Positions 44,211 through 57,146 of a stretch of 64,000 nt of DNA are shown piece after piece. How positions within the stretch are numbered: position 1 is the first letter of the stretch; each line of letters begins with the position of its first letter. Under the pieces are notes generated by a model. It searched no databases, was not told the origin of the DNA, and saw only the letters and a program-made list of their open reading frames with translations. The position numbers and the translations under genes are program-made. The DNA is from Adiantum capillus-veneris (Eukaryota; Streptophyta; Polypodiopsida; Polypodiales; Pteridaceae), in NCBI GenBank assembly GCA_014529385.2, contig CM043947.1:131029891-131093890 (forward strand). The letters are read 5' to 3'.

Positions 44211-45455
44211 TTGGAGCCAGCCCTTGCATTCCAAGTCAATGAAAGTGCGGCTAACAACCCGAGAGTGCACTTGCCCGCCCTTGCCCTTGATGAGCTGTAT
44301 GTTACCAAGCTGGACAAAGAGGATGGCCTCATGAAGGCGCTTCCCACGAATGACCGACACTCCTTACTCAGTAGGCCAACATCCATTGCGCCTACCCATC
44401 TGCAGGTACATGGCTCCTAGCCTCCTAGGTGTTCTTTCCTTTTCATCGCTAGTACGTGTACCTTCATGAGCACATTCTGGCAGGTGATGACTCCTTCGTG
44501 CTGCCTGTCAAGGTTCACAGTTGGGGCAGGAAATACGGGCCTTACGTTTCCTATCCATGCTTGACAGTAATTCCATCACAGTAGCATAAATGAGTGCCAA
44601 GCCAGTAGCCATAAAGTGTGCACACATACAGTTTATCTGCATGCAATACATCAGCAGCCATCAAGAGGGAAGAGGCCCTGTCCACTATGTTTTCAATGCA
44701 GGAAGCAAGGACACCGGACATTTGAGTGCCTGAACAAGCAAATTGTGCATATGGAATGAAAGAAGTGCCCTCCTCTCCCTCTGCCAGTGTATGGTTGCCA
44801 AGACAGTGGGAGGAATGAATCTTTGCACCCCCTCCCATGGACTCTTGACAGTCGGGAATGGTCCGTGAATATGTTTTCCCACCATGGCTCTCGGTCACCA
44901 TGTGGTCGCACATTATGGGGAATCGTATGTGAAGGACCATTCCCTACACCTTCTAGAACTACAACCATCCTGATGGTATAACGATTCCAAGTGCATTCAT
45001 GTACTGACCCAACCTCGCAGATGTGTCTTGAGAGCCCTTGTACCTTCCCCCTGTGCCTGCGGTGCCCGAATACTTCTTCTTCAATTCCACCATTCAAACG
45101 CCGACGAGCACCAACCTAGCCATCATCTACTGAATGCTCGTCAGTGGAGCCACTGCACAGTATAGCTTCTTTGGGTAGCCCTACCGCAAGGGCCTCCAGC
45201 CTGGCTTTCGCACTGTGGAGACCATGCCCCACAATAGCGTTCCAAGGGTGGACGGGAAACTAGCATCAAGTGGGCGGAAGGACATGGGCTCTCTCTATGC
45301 TGCTGGCGGCGATCCTGTCTCATCATATCAGCGTAAGATTAGTGGTGAGAAGTGTAGAAGAGCCTTGACAATGAGGATATGGACAACTCCAGCTTCCTGG
45401 ATTCAGAAATCGTCTTCAGTAATGAGGATGTGGAGTTGGTAAAGGTGACAGATTA
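44211..45455 (+). pseudogene. Polyphenol oxidase (tyrosinase-type) pseudogene
   Basis: Pieces of a plant polyphenol oxidase follow in order but in different frames. PRVHLPALALDELYVTKLDKEDGLMKALPTNDRHSLL (44265-44360) is the N-terminal segment. FFPFHR, stop, YVYLHEHILAGDDSFVLPV (about 44430-44510) is the CuA block, with the usual Trp codon TGG now TAG. PAVPEYFFFNSTIQTP and VSGATAQYSFFG (about 45055-45175), VETMPHNSV and KDMGSLYAAGGDP (about 45220-45320) cover CuB, where the second His is Pro. FLDSEIVFSNEDVELVKVTD ends the tyrosinase domain. Foreign sequence at about 44560-44980 splits it. The functional enzyme oxidises phenols to quinones. Confidence 0.85.
44700..44980. repeat. Dispersed repeat inserted in the PPO pseudogene
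   Basis: This interval interrupts the oxidase homology. It shares TCGGGAATGGTCC, a region around GGCTCYCRGTCACCATGYGRTCRC and GGACCATTCC with about 55670-55815 in intron 1 of the PHO1-like gene. GGGAATGGTCC (44854-44864) and GGACCATTCCC (44934-44944) are exact inverted repeats. Probably a MITE; ends not defined. Confidence 0.5.
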
Positions 45456-46200
45456 ATTGCACAGAATATGCTGGAAGGTTTTCCATATTAGCTCAAATGA
45501 TGCACTTGACAAACATGACTAGTAACTATCTTGAGCTTACAAGATGCTAGCATTGCATCTATTAACATTATAGCTACTTAAGGTCCTACACAGTCTTGAT
45601 AAAATATATGGCCACAGACCAATGTCTATTCTTGAGCTTGGAATTGTCAATGTATCAAAAGTTAATAGATTCTCTATAGCTTTGAGATATTTGACAAAAC
45701 TGGTGTATCACAGTTGAGAGAAAATACAAGTTTGAGTTGAACAAGGCGAATATTCATGATGACATTTTAGAACAAAAATTTGAAAAGGAAGTCTTGACCC
45801 GCAATGAAGGGACCATTTACAAACAAAATAAGTCTTTTTAAAACAAAAATTTAAAAAGGAAGCGAGGAGACTCTTCAATGAAGGGTCCCAATTACAAATT
45901 GAAAAATTGGATTCAAAAAATTGTACGCCTTTGTCCTTATTCTTTAAGGGATGTTTCAGTGTCTGTGAGAGAAATGAAATGAAATGAAATGTTATATTAA
46001 CGTCTTCAAAAGTCCAAAATGACCAATGAGACCAGAGCGTTACAATGTGGTGGATCTGATACAAAGTCAGAGTAGCAAAAATGAAATGACGAAAGGATGA
46101 GATATAAATACTATGAAATCCTAAGCTGGTAGGCGTGAAATGAGCAACTAGCTGGGATAGCTAAACCACGAGTCACAAGAGATCCAACATTGGTTGCTAG

Positions 46201-46250
<50 letters not shown>

Positions 46251-46730
46251 ATGTTCTATGCTCCTTATGAAATTATTTTAGTTTTTCTTACACATAAACA
46301 TGGTAACATTTATACACTTCTTTGGCACAGTTGCAAAATGAAGGGAATCCAGCAACTGAGGCCACATCCGACGTCGATTAGTGCAAACTGCGACCGCCTC
46401 TACTTGTGGTGGTTCTCATATGATCCATTCATCTTTTTACACACACACACAAAACCGGGAAAAAGGAAGGTTGCCTATTTACATGACATATTCCCTACAG
46501 CACATGCCTCATTAGATGAAGCATTAAGGATTGATTTTGTTGCAAGCCTCCCTTTTGGTTTATATTTCCCAAGCTCAAAACTGTTTTGAGAGATGGAAAG
46601 TATTTATAAAGCTCTAGCTTTTCCACAATGTGTGGTGGATAGCTTATCAAGGTTGTAAATTATATGTACATTGGTGTTGGACAATTTTTTTTTTCTTGTC
46701 CATGAGAATATAGAGGTTGAATGCTTTGAT
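45456..46730. other. Intergenic between the PPO pseudogene and PHO1 3' end
   Basis: No gene recognised. An imperfect tandem repeat of about 70 bp (AAAACAAAAATTTRAAAAGGAAG units near 45769 and 45840) and a (GA)n tract at 46203-46249 are visible. The PHO1 3' untranslated region must lie just below 46731. Confidence 0.5.
46203..46249. repeat. (GA)n microsatellite
   Basis: About 23 uninterrupted GA units downstream of the PHO1-like gene. Confidence 0.97.
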
Positions 46731-49700
46731 TTAGATGCTAGCAACAAAGTCATCACGGAATGGAAGCGGCAATGTTTTTACAGCTCGATACTTGCCAACA
46801 TTATTAAGGTGCTCATTCTCCAATCTACAAAAAAGAGAGAAGTATACAAATGAAATTGGGATTACGAAAAATAGAGGTTGCTTACCATTTTTTCTAAATG
46901 GACACTGACCTGTAAAAATTCCAATGCCCTCTTCGAAAGACCTCTAACATAGCTAAGAAGAAATCCATGAAGTAATGGTTTGAATCTCCCATTTGCAAGT
47001 GCAAGAGAGATTGAATCCATGCAAATCGCAGCAGACAATTCAAGCCCTAGATTGAGAAATAAAAAAAATTAGCCCCTCTTTCAGAGTAAAGAAAGATAAT
47101 AGAAAATTCAAGAAATAATTGATGATGCTTACCATAGATACGAAGTACCAAGATTGATTCTTCAGCACAAGTTGATCCCGGAGCCAAGGATTTTTTGAAT
47201 GAGGTTGGAGAAGACCCCAATCCATGATGATATCCCAATACATTTGGTAAATTGTTGCAAGAGAGGATGATACAATAAAGACTATAAGCCATGTTGTAGA
47301 GGGATTAAACTGATAAGTAATCCTACATCCAACTGCAACTACTGCAGATAAATATTTACCACCATTCACAAGATGCATGTGATCTCTTTCATCAACCCAA
47401 CGCCTCAAGCACTGTTGGATATAAAATTGCATGAATTTTAAATCAAAACAAATGCATGTTATAATCATGAATTGTTTCAAGGAAATAAAGAACTCATGAT
47501 TCATACTTTAGTAGAAGACAACCTTACAAGATTCCAAACGTGCTCTAGCTGCATCTCTGTGCTGCTATTATTTTCTTATCTATAAACTTTGAATTGCATT
47601 GTAGACTATATTTTGTACTCCAATGAATTAAAGCAAGCTTAACATCATGTTTTCCCCTGTGGTAGGCTATGTAAGCATTTTTTTTTGAACTATTGGCTTC
47701 ACCCATAGTATAAATAACTTGAATTTTCTAAAAATTTCAACTTTTCCACCATCAAAGATTCATTCCAAAACGCAATTTAAACATGTTTGATATATGCACC
47801 AAGTACTTGGATCCTTGAGAGCTTGAGTATGAAAATTTTGTTCAAAGAAATGCGAAACGGAAAAAAATGAAAAATCACTTACTTGCATAAGACGCCACCA
47901 ATAAGGAAGAAATGATACAACATATGTTAGTTGATGGTACACGGGACCGCCACAGGTTTGTGAATCATAAGTGAGTATATTCCCGAGCTTGAAGTAATAA
48001 CAAACAATATATTGTGCTTGCCTTAAAGCGACCACCTAGAAATGAACAAGAAGAGGTTAATGCAGCCTAAAAAGATGTGTTTTAATTGTGTAATTCCAAT
48101 ATAATCAATTTCAAAGTACAATTTTTCTAAAAGGATTGATTTTTTTTTTTCATTTCAATTTGTAAGCTTGAGTGTAGTACTTGCTATAATGTACTTCAAA
48201 CTTTTAAATCAAATAGGACATTCACATCACTATTTGGTAGCTTATACTCATGGTGAAGTTACTAAGATTTTTCATAAAAGCTGTGTAATTTTTGTAGAAT
48301 TTTTAGGACCATGGGCTTGGCTATGGATAGCATAGATTTAATAGTAACATAGTTCAAAATGGTAAAATTTACCTGGCTTGTAAGTTGATCAGCTAGAAAA
48401 AAGTCAGCCATGATGACCTATCACATTGACAGAAGAAGTTTCTTAATTTTGAGGTTTTTATTGAGGATTATATCAAGCTATCTTGAGAAGAAATGATTTA
48501 AAGACCTTATAGAAGGGTGCCCCAATAATACGCTTCAGGCTTCTTAGGAAGAAGAATCGACTTGATCGATAAAAAACATTCACAGGGCAGACTAGAATGG
48601 CCAAACAAACCTACACAATTTGTCTCGTCTTTAGCTTGTCAGAAGTGTGATCAAGATTATGACGATCCCTCGTATTCAGTAGATGCTTCTTTAAATTAAT
48701 GGATTAAACAAGATCAAGTATCAAGGAAGTACCAAAATAGTTGCAAAGGGTATGGAGTTTGGATTGAGAAAAGTAGCTCCACTGAGATAGAGAGCCAAGT
48801 GGCAAACCATACTTGCTATACCAAACATAGTAAGGGTGCTACATACGAAGAAAATCTCTCTAAATCTAAGCTCAGTACTTGGAGAAAACTCAAATATGAA
48901 GGGGTAGTTGATTCTTGTTCGGCACCAAGCATAAACATTCCATCCATACATGAACATATGGAAGACAATCAAGAAGTATGTGCTGCACACAAGAAAAATG
49001 AGCTGTTAGACTGCAATATTTTTCCTTTTTCGATCCCCTTATCATTTTAAATTACAAAACCACACATGCATGCCAAGTCATGAACATACCTATACAAGGG
49101 ATATACAGTTTCCGCATAGCTTTGAAGCTTTGAGCCTTTAAACTGTTCACCCTTGAAGTGCAATAATATCATAAATGCTACAAGAAATGATATGGACCAT
49201 CCTGAAAAGAGACCTGAAACATTTTACCCAAAAGGAAAGTGCCAATTGAGTATACCATTGAAAACAAGCATGACTAAAGAGAGAAGCTAGAAAATTCTTA
49301 TGTTGCATAGATTACAGGGAAAATTTTACCAACAAAGTAAGTTGTTGTATGACATGATTTTTGTTGTTGTGGCCTCAATAGCATCAAAGCTTTTTTTCGA
49401 TCACCCTTTGCAAAATATTGAGCAAACAATTTCTCCACCTCATCAATGAGGTGGTCAACCTACCATCATTTGTAGCATTTAGTCTCACAGGTATGAACCA
49501 TGTCACTCTATTGAAATTTTCATCGTTAAATTGGTCACATTTGTACTTACCTTGTTTGAGTTGTTTAGTCTAGATCTCTCGAGGGCTTTGAGATATGGTA
49601 AGGAAGCGTTACGCCTAGTTACCTGTCACAAAAACAAGAGAATTTCTGTAGCATAGTCTATGTGGGCCAGTGCAACCTTAGAATGGTTATCATCAATCAT

Positions 49701-50778
49701 GGTAGGAGATAGCTTCTACAAGGACATGAAGAGTCAAGCAATGTTGTTGTACTCTTTCTTTCTTTCTTTTTTTGCAAAACTCACAATAGTGAGTGACTAT
49801 ATTAGAATGCCACCAAGAAAAACAGAAATCAGCCTCAAGCTGATGCCGAGCCTTGAGGGGCAGATGATTACATCAGTAACGTACTACTAGCAAAATCCTA
49901 GTCCTTTATAGAGCAAGGCTTGACCGGATGGCGAGGGTCGCCCTAAGCCAATCTTCCAAATTTTGCCTTTTACCTATCACATATATTATCTCCTTACTTT
50001 CTTGTACAATATGTGAGAAGCTAGGCACAATGTTGTTGTACTCTTAATAAAACTCATAAATGCAGCCAAGTTTTGCTCTAATATTGCATCTTTCGATGAT
50101 CTTGGTTGGCTTAAACTTTTTTTTTTGCAAAATCATTGTTTACAATATCTTCTTTAAGAAACCTCCACCTCATAGCATCACCGAATGTTATCTAAAAAGT
50201 GGTCTGATTGGGGTAGTACATTTCCTCTATTCACTTTCCCATTACTGTTTGCCAGTGTTCGGGAAAAATGTGTCTCAGCTTGATATCGTGTTGTTTTCAA
50301 TTTCAAAAATGCCAGTTGAGGGCACGGGAAAAAAGGAGAAATGCAACCCTAGAATAGACAAAAATAGTGTAAAAATCTAAAAAAATAGCCTAATTTTCTG
50401 AAATTTCCTCTTGAAATAAACAAGGAAAGGAATTTTGTATGTTTGGAAAAATGATTTTTCCCGAACACTGATGTCCGCTTAGCAGGCCATTGTGATCTTT
50501 CACCTTAATGATCCTCACCTCCCTTACTTAGCAAGCATCATATGAGCTCTTTTCATTCTTTTTTTTTTTGGTTATACTTAGAGAACCTATCTTTGCAAGT
50601 GACTTTATTTTGTTTGTTTTCAGAGTGCAAAGGGCCCTCTCAATATTTTATATGCCATTTGACTTTCTGCTGTTTTAGAATGCATGATACATGATTTATA
50701 TTTTTCCAATTGCAAAATATAAATCAAACTCAACTATGTGTGTGTGTGTGTGTGTGTGCGCGGGCGCGCCCCCCCCCC

Positions 50779-50809
<31 letters not shown>

Positions 50810-53738
50810 ACCATTTGATGTGCCATAAGGCAAATATAGATTATCAAAGGGAAAATTACCAAAATACCCCTCTAATTTGTGGAGATTCCCAAAATACCCC
50901 CAATATTTTGTCATAAATTCCCAAAATGCCTTTCAAATTTTCCAAAATTCCCAAAATACCCCTGGTTGTGAATTAAATTTCTCTAAAGAATAAAAAATTT
51001 GTAGCGTTTCATAAGAAGACTCATTGCTTATCAATATAAGATGCTAAATCCAAAATTTGAGTTGATTATGTAAAGCTTTGGAGATGAATTGCTTCATTAT
51101 CTTTAGACATAATTGCCTTTTTTGCGAGGTAATTTGTGACAAATTACATGCTAAGCACGCAAAGCGGATCTCAATTGTCAAAAAGGAGTAAAGATTAAAA
51201 AAACCTTGAACAATCCAACCAAAATAGATCCAAGGGTATTTTGGGAATTTTTGAAATTTGAGGGGTATTTTGGAAATTTCCATAAATTAGAGGGGTATTT
51301 TGGTAATTTTCCCATTATTAAATTTGAATTATACTTCTTTGAAACACATGGCCTTACCTTATCATATTTCTTCAAAATCTTTCCAAAGGCTAGCATGTTC
51401 AAGGAGCTGTCATGTAGACACGGAAACAAAAAAATTCAATTGTGCATATTATAAAGCATCAAACATCAATTTATAGGTCTGTCACAATGTTTCATTAATA
51501 GGTATCTCAAAAGATACCACTTTGAAAGTCTAAATCTGAAAAAAAAATATGTAAAATTTGTGCAATTTACAAACTTTAGAAAATATACAAAATCTTAGAA
51601 AGTTCTCAATGGTTTGGATCTCCCAAGATACCGCTTAATCAACCTGCTTTGAAAATTGGGGCAACTTACTAGTGGAAACTAAAAGTTTAGAGAGGATCAT
51701 ATTCCCCCCCCCCCCCCCCCCTTTTTTTTTCCATACTCACAATTGTGAGTAGAGATGCCCCCTCAAGGCTCATGTTGTGCTTGAGGTTCTTTGTACATTA
51801 TTGCATTTTTGCCTTTTAATGCGCCTTTCTATTTTTTGTGGGCTTCTCCATGCACGGGGAATTAGGGAATTATGCAAGTTTTGCCAGAGTGGAAGCCCTC
51901 TATATTTTCATGCAAAAATTCTATGAAGCACTTGGTGTGTGAATTTGAGAGAGATTAATATAATAAACTAGATTTCACATTTTTTTCATGATTGTAGAGA
52001 GTAATTTATGTATGATTTTGGGTGAAATTCTTTTTGATGAGTTATTTATGTGAGATGTTGTCAAAATTCAAGATTATTACCCATTCGATATGAGTTTGAG
52101 TGCTTTCTCTGGTTTCTTTACGAAGAAACATGATAGCATGATAGGATAGTTTTTAAGATCATAAACATGTCCGTCTTCAATAAACTTTTGATCACTCTTC
52201 CCAACTGTGAGTATGGAAAACAGAAGGTTATAAACATGATGTGGTTGGTAATAGGTGATCTATCTATCTTTGCAGTGTCTATGTGTTGTTTTTGGTTACC
52301 TTCTCCTATGTTAGGCAATCATATTGAGTAGTGGCAGTCTGTTGTGAGACTGGTGGCATCTGGTACATGAGTCGATCTGGTTTCTTGTTTCATTGAATGG
52401 GTTCTTGGCTCCTTGTTAAAGCTAGTTGTAGCTATGTCTTGAGTCCCATGGAAATGTGTCTGTGGATTGTATTTATGGTGAGAATTATGTTTTCTGTTTT
52501 GTTTAACTCAATGCCACTCACATAAGGTAAACATTGCCCAGAAAAGGAAAAACATTATACACACATTTCTTTTAAGATCTTTTGTAGTTTTTTTTAAAAA
52601 TTTAAATTTGTTAAAAGGTGCTTCTCTTTCAGAGGTTTGGTTCCCGATGCCCATGCTTGGTGGTGAAGGGGTTTGCTGTGACAAGGCTACCTCCCCAAGA
52701 CAGTCTTCGTTGTCTCACAGTGCCCTTTGTCAGCCGATGTATGTGACATTCATATGGTTAGGATGATGTTGTGAGTCGATTGTTGGTAGATGACATGGAT
52801 TGGTTGGAGCATGGCTTTCATTACAACTTTTTTGTTTTTGTAATATATGTATATACACTCACTATTGTGAGTTTGGAAAAAAAGAAGTTATTTCTCTTTC
52901 ATTTGTGAGTTTAAAAAAAAAAAAGAAAAAAGAAGAAAAAAAAGAAGTCTCGCACTCCATCCATTAGAGTTTCTTAAGTATGAAAACCTCAAAGGAAGTC
53001 AGTTTACCTAAAGGATTTGAGAAGGCCAAGTCCACGATAAAACTCTGCAAAGGCACTCCGTAGCATTTTTTTGGCGCAAGTGAGCTTGCGCTTTGTAATG
53101 ACAATATCTTGTGGATTTTTTGCGCAGAAGTTTGTTGAGGTTGCAAAGGGAGCTCGTTTGGCATGTAAGCTCTTGAAGGCAAACTCAACATCCCATAAGA
53201 GACGTGTAAGGCTAGACAAATCAAGAAGTGGTGTTGGAGATGAGGCCTTTTGTATGCCAATACCAAGCTCTTTCTCTTCATCGAACTCATGACATGTCCT
53301 TTGATCCACCTACATTTCAAGGAACTAATTATTTAGATGCATTTTTTAAATTATTTTTTTGTGCAAAACTCACAATTGTGAGTGGATAGTATTAAGAATA
53401 TCAAAAATATACACCAACCTCGAGCTCAGACCGAGCCTTGAGGGTCAAAGGATTACAAGTTCTTTGCTTGACAGAGAAACCACAACTACTTATTTAGATG
53501 AATTTTCTTGTACAACATTAGGGAAAATATGGACCCAAATTTGAACCTTGTTAAAATCACCATGTCATCAGCCTACTTAACACGTTCCTTTTTGCATTAT
53601 TACCTAGAATAAATTTATAGAGAATAAGAGAGGATTATAATGTAAATGATAATTATGTTATAAATAGTGACAAGTTAATTGAAAACTCACTCTGTGTGTT
53701 TGTGTGTCCGCTTGTGGGAGGAGAGAAGAGCTCATGCC

Positions 53739-53793
<55 letters not shown>

Positions 53794-54430
53794 CATAGAA
53801 AGCATAGTTACTAGTGGTTGTTTAGAAATTGACCTAATCTTCACCTAAAATATACAAATAAAGCAAATTTTACAATATAATGGTGCGTATTATTGCACAA
53901 AGAAAATCCATAATATGTCTACAAATAGAGTAAAAGAGGAAAAATGAATTCTTGAAAAGATCTAAACAATAAATCTCCCTATGGCTCTCTTCAAATCATC
54001 ATTTTTACCTCACTTCAACCTAAAGCATTAGTGTCAAACTAATCATTACCGCCTCAACTGGCATTAAAATCATAGGTACATATGTATTCGCTCGAATCCT
54101 CTTCGTTCATTAGCTCGAATCTTCACTAGAATCAAGATTTCTAGTGAAATAAACATATCCCATCCTCATAGTCGTTCCTTTGGAAGGCCAAAAGGGGTTG
54201 ATAACTATAATGTGTGTTGCTTAGAACTATATCATGTAACATATCATTGGCAAGATCCCTATGAGATAATTCAACACTCCAACCTCTGATAAATTTGGAG
54301 TTCATATGGATTGCTTACCCAAAAGTAACCTTAACCTTTTGACGAAAGAAGGAAGCAACAAATGCAAGAATCTATATGTATTCTATAATGACAGTGAGAG
54401 TGCTCTTTACATGTGTCGAGAGCTGCGAGC

Positions 54431-54488
<58 letters not shown>

Positions 54489-55362
54489 CTGCCGAAGGCG
54501 GCCGGCTGTACTAGTATGATCTATGTGTACATGTCTGTGTGCGCAACGACATATGCGAATACCCCCACAAGCAAGCAATAGCATGTTTTTGGTGGAGACT
54601 TCATTAGAAAACTTATCCACACTAGAAAGGTAGATAGAGATATAATATCAAAATTTAGCTAAGGAATTCTATTGCTTAATTATTCAAACTACATGAAGAA
54701 GCAATGAGCCAAGTTTGGAAAACACTAACCTCCAAATTTGTCGTGCTTTTAATTGTCATGGTCCCTCTAGCAACATCTTCGAACAAAATTTGATTTCCTC
54801 TTGCTAAATAAATTAACATGGGATAACACAAAAAAGCATAATAATCAACAATTAAGACAATCAAGTCGAAAAATCCTTCAAATTGTGCTCATTCCTTCAA
54901 AATAATGCAAAAGAGGTTCACAAAAGAAGCTGTAATCACCATGGGATGTGCTTGTTTTCGACTTGTGCAGCATCAAGCGGAAGCTCCCATGCGCGGAGGA
55001 AGAGGAAGCCATGGCTTGGTGCTCTTCGAGAGCCTTGCGCAAATCAATGAGACTAGTAACTTGACGTTTGAGAACCTCCATCCTGTTAGCAAACTCGTCC
55101 TCCTTGGATGCATAAAATCCATTAACCTTGTTCAACTCTTCATCCACACCTTTGAAAAATGCTACTTCATAGTCATTGTTGCATAATGGCTCTAGCAACT
55201 CTGTCTCATATATCTCTATATGGCCATGGGATGAACACCTTTTATGGTGGACCTACACCATTAAATTTGCAAAAATAAAGTACATTAAATTGAACAATGG
55301 CAATGGGTGCATAAGTGCTTACACATGCATAATTGAGTATGTAACTTGAGTTCCACACACAT

Positions 55363-55420
<58 letters not shown>

Positions 55421-56771
55421 CGCCAAAGTCTAGGGGAGGGGGGCTGATGATCACAGCCGTACATCTACTCATGATTACATCGCGTCATTTTTAGCCTGAG
55501 CCATTGGATAGTTGACACATCAGCAAGCCGAACAATTTTTTCTGAAAGCCAATCAGTGGCATGCACATCATTGCACGTAATATGTGATGTCACTTTCACT
55601 ACGCGTAATCAACCAGTAGTCGCTTTCAATGCCCAGAATATGCTCGCACGTCACTCTCTGACCGCCCTCGCCTTGGACTTTTGACGATCGGGAATGGTCC
55701 CTAGCTGACCATTCCTTGTTTTCAACGCTCTCGCCAATGGCTCCCAACATACGTCGATCGCCATGCGATCACCTTGAAAATAGGAAATGGTCAACAGGAG
55801 ACCATTCCGTATACCTTAAAGATCATTCACTTAAAGAAAAAGCACCCACAAATTGCAAGCTTTGAGAAAATGTTCTTTTATCAAGCTTTATTTTCGAAGG
55901 AATGCCTGAAAAGTCACTAGATAATGGAATGATATTGGGCAACAATGCCGAGACTCTAGCGTGACCGGAGGCCTTTGGCTCTTTGGAATAATTCATCAGG
56001 ATTTTGGTTCTTCGTTGGTTTGTAGTGTAAATTCCCTACCAATGGTTATTTCATTGGACCTTACTAACCAAGGTAAAGAATTGGGCATTTTAGCTCCAAG
56101 AATAGAATCTAGCAGGTCTGTACGCATGTCTCGTTGAGGGGAATCAACCAAGATGCTACCAAGAAAGCGGAAGAAAAAAAGCAGGATGCAGACGTGGCAA
56201 GTTGAGGAGGACAGAGAATACAAGGGGACACGGTGCGTATTAAAAGCTTTGAAAAACTTGCAAGTTTAGGGTAAATGGCATAGTGTCATTTACTTTACCT
56301 TAGAGCAACTTGCAAGTTTAGGGAAACTTGCGAGGGGATTTCTTTACCTTAAAGCAACCCAAATTGGGCACCTTGGTTGCATTAACTAGGTTTTAACACC
56401 ACATTAGTGTGACTAGCGATTTCAACAAAAACCAGTAACCAATTTGCCTAGTTATGAAACCCATAGAATTGTTTTTGCCAATACAAAAACCTAGGCATTG
56501 CTAAGGCCTTACCCTTTAGGCGTGCGACTCTTGCCTTAGTCGCATGCCTTAAATGAAGAGCAATCAAGTGATTTGATTCCACCAAACCAATTCATCCTGT
56601 GGGGGACTTGGCTTTTAGAGTGACTTTAGAGCTCCTCTAGAGGGATGTTTCTAATTTTGGAAAATATGAAAATTGCTCATTTTTGGCCCATTTTGCTTGC
56701 GTTTGTAGGCCTCTCCATGCTTCTCTGTCTTAGGTGCCCCTTAGTGGCTTACAAGCCAATAATCAATCCCC

Positions 56772-56811
<40 letters not shown>

Positions 56812-56817
56812 CGCCCC

Positions 56818-56896
<79 letters not shown>

Positions 56897-57098
56897 TATG
56901 TGTGTCGTGACACAAGTCCTACCACACTAAGAGCCTAGAGGTTGGAAGCCTATTGGAACGTGGCCTAGAAGTAGCCCTATTAAAGGAAAGGCACACTTAA
57001 GCTCTGCCCAATCCCTACCAATTGAGCATCTCCTACAGTAGGGCTACTCATTGGCCCCAACCCCATAGGCTCCTAGCCTCTAGGTTCTTAGCACTAGG

Positions 57099-57146
<48 letters not shown>

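Noticed and set aside
44551-45097. Minus-strand frames of about 130 codons over the PPO pseudogene
   Set aside because: They are antisense shadows; the oxidase homology is on the plus strand.
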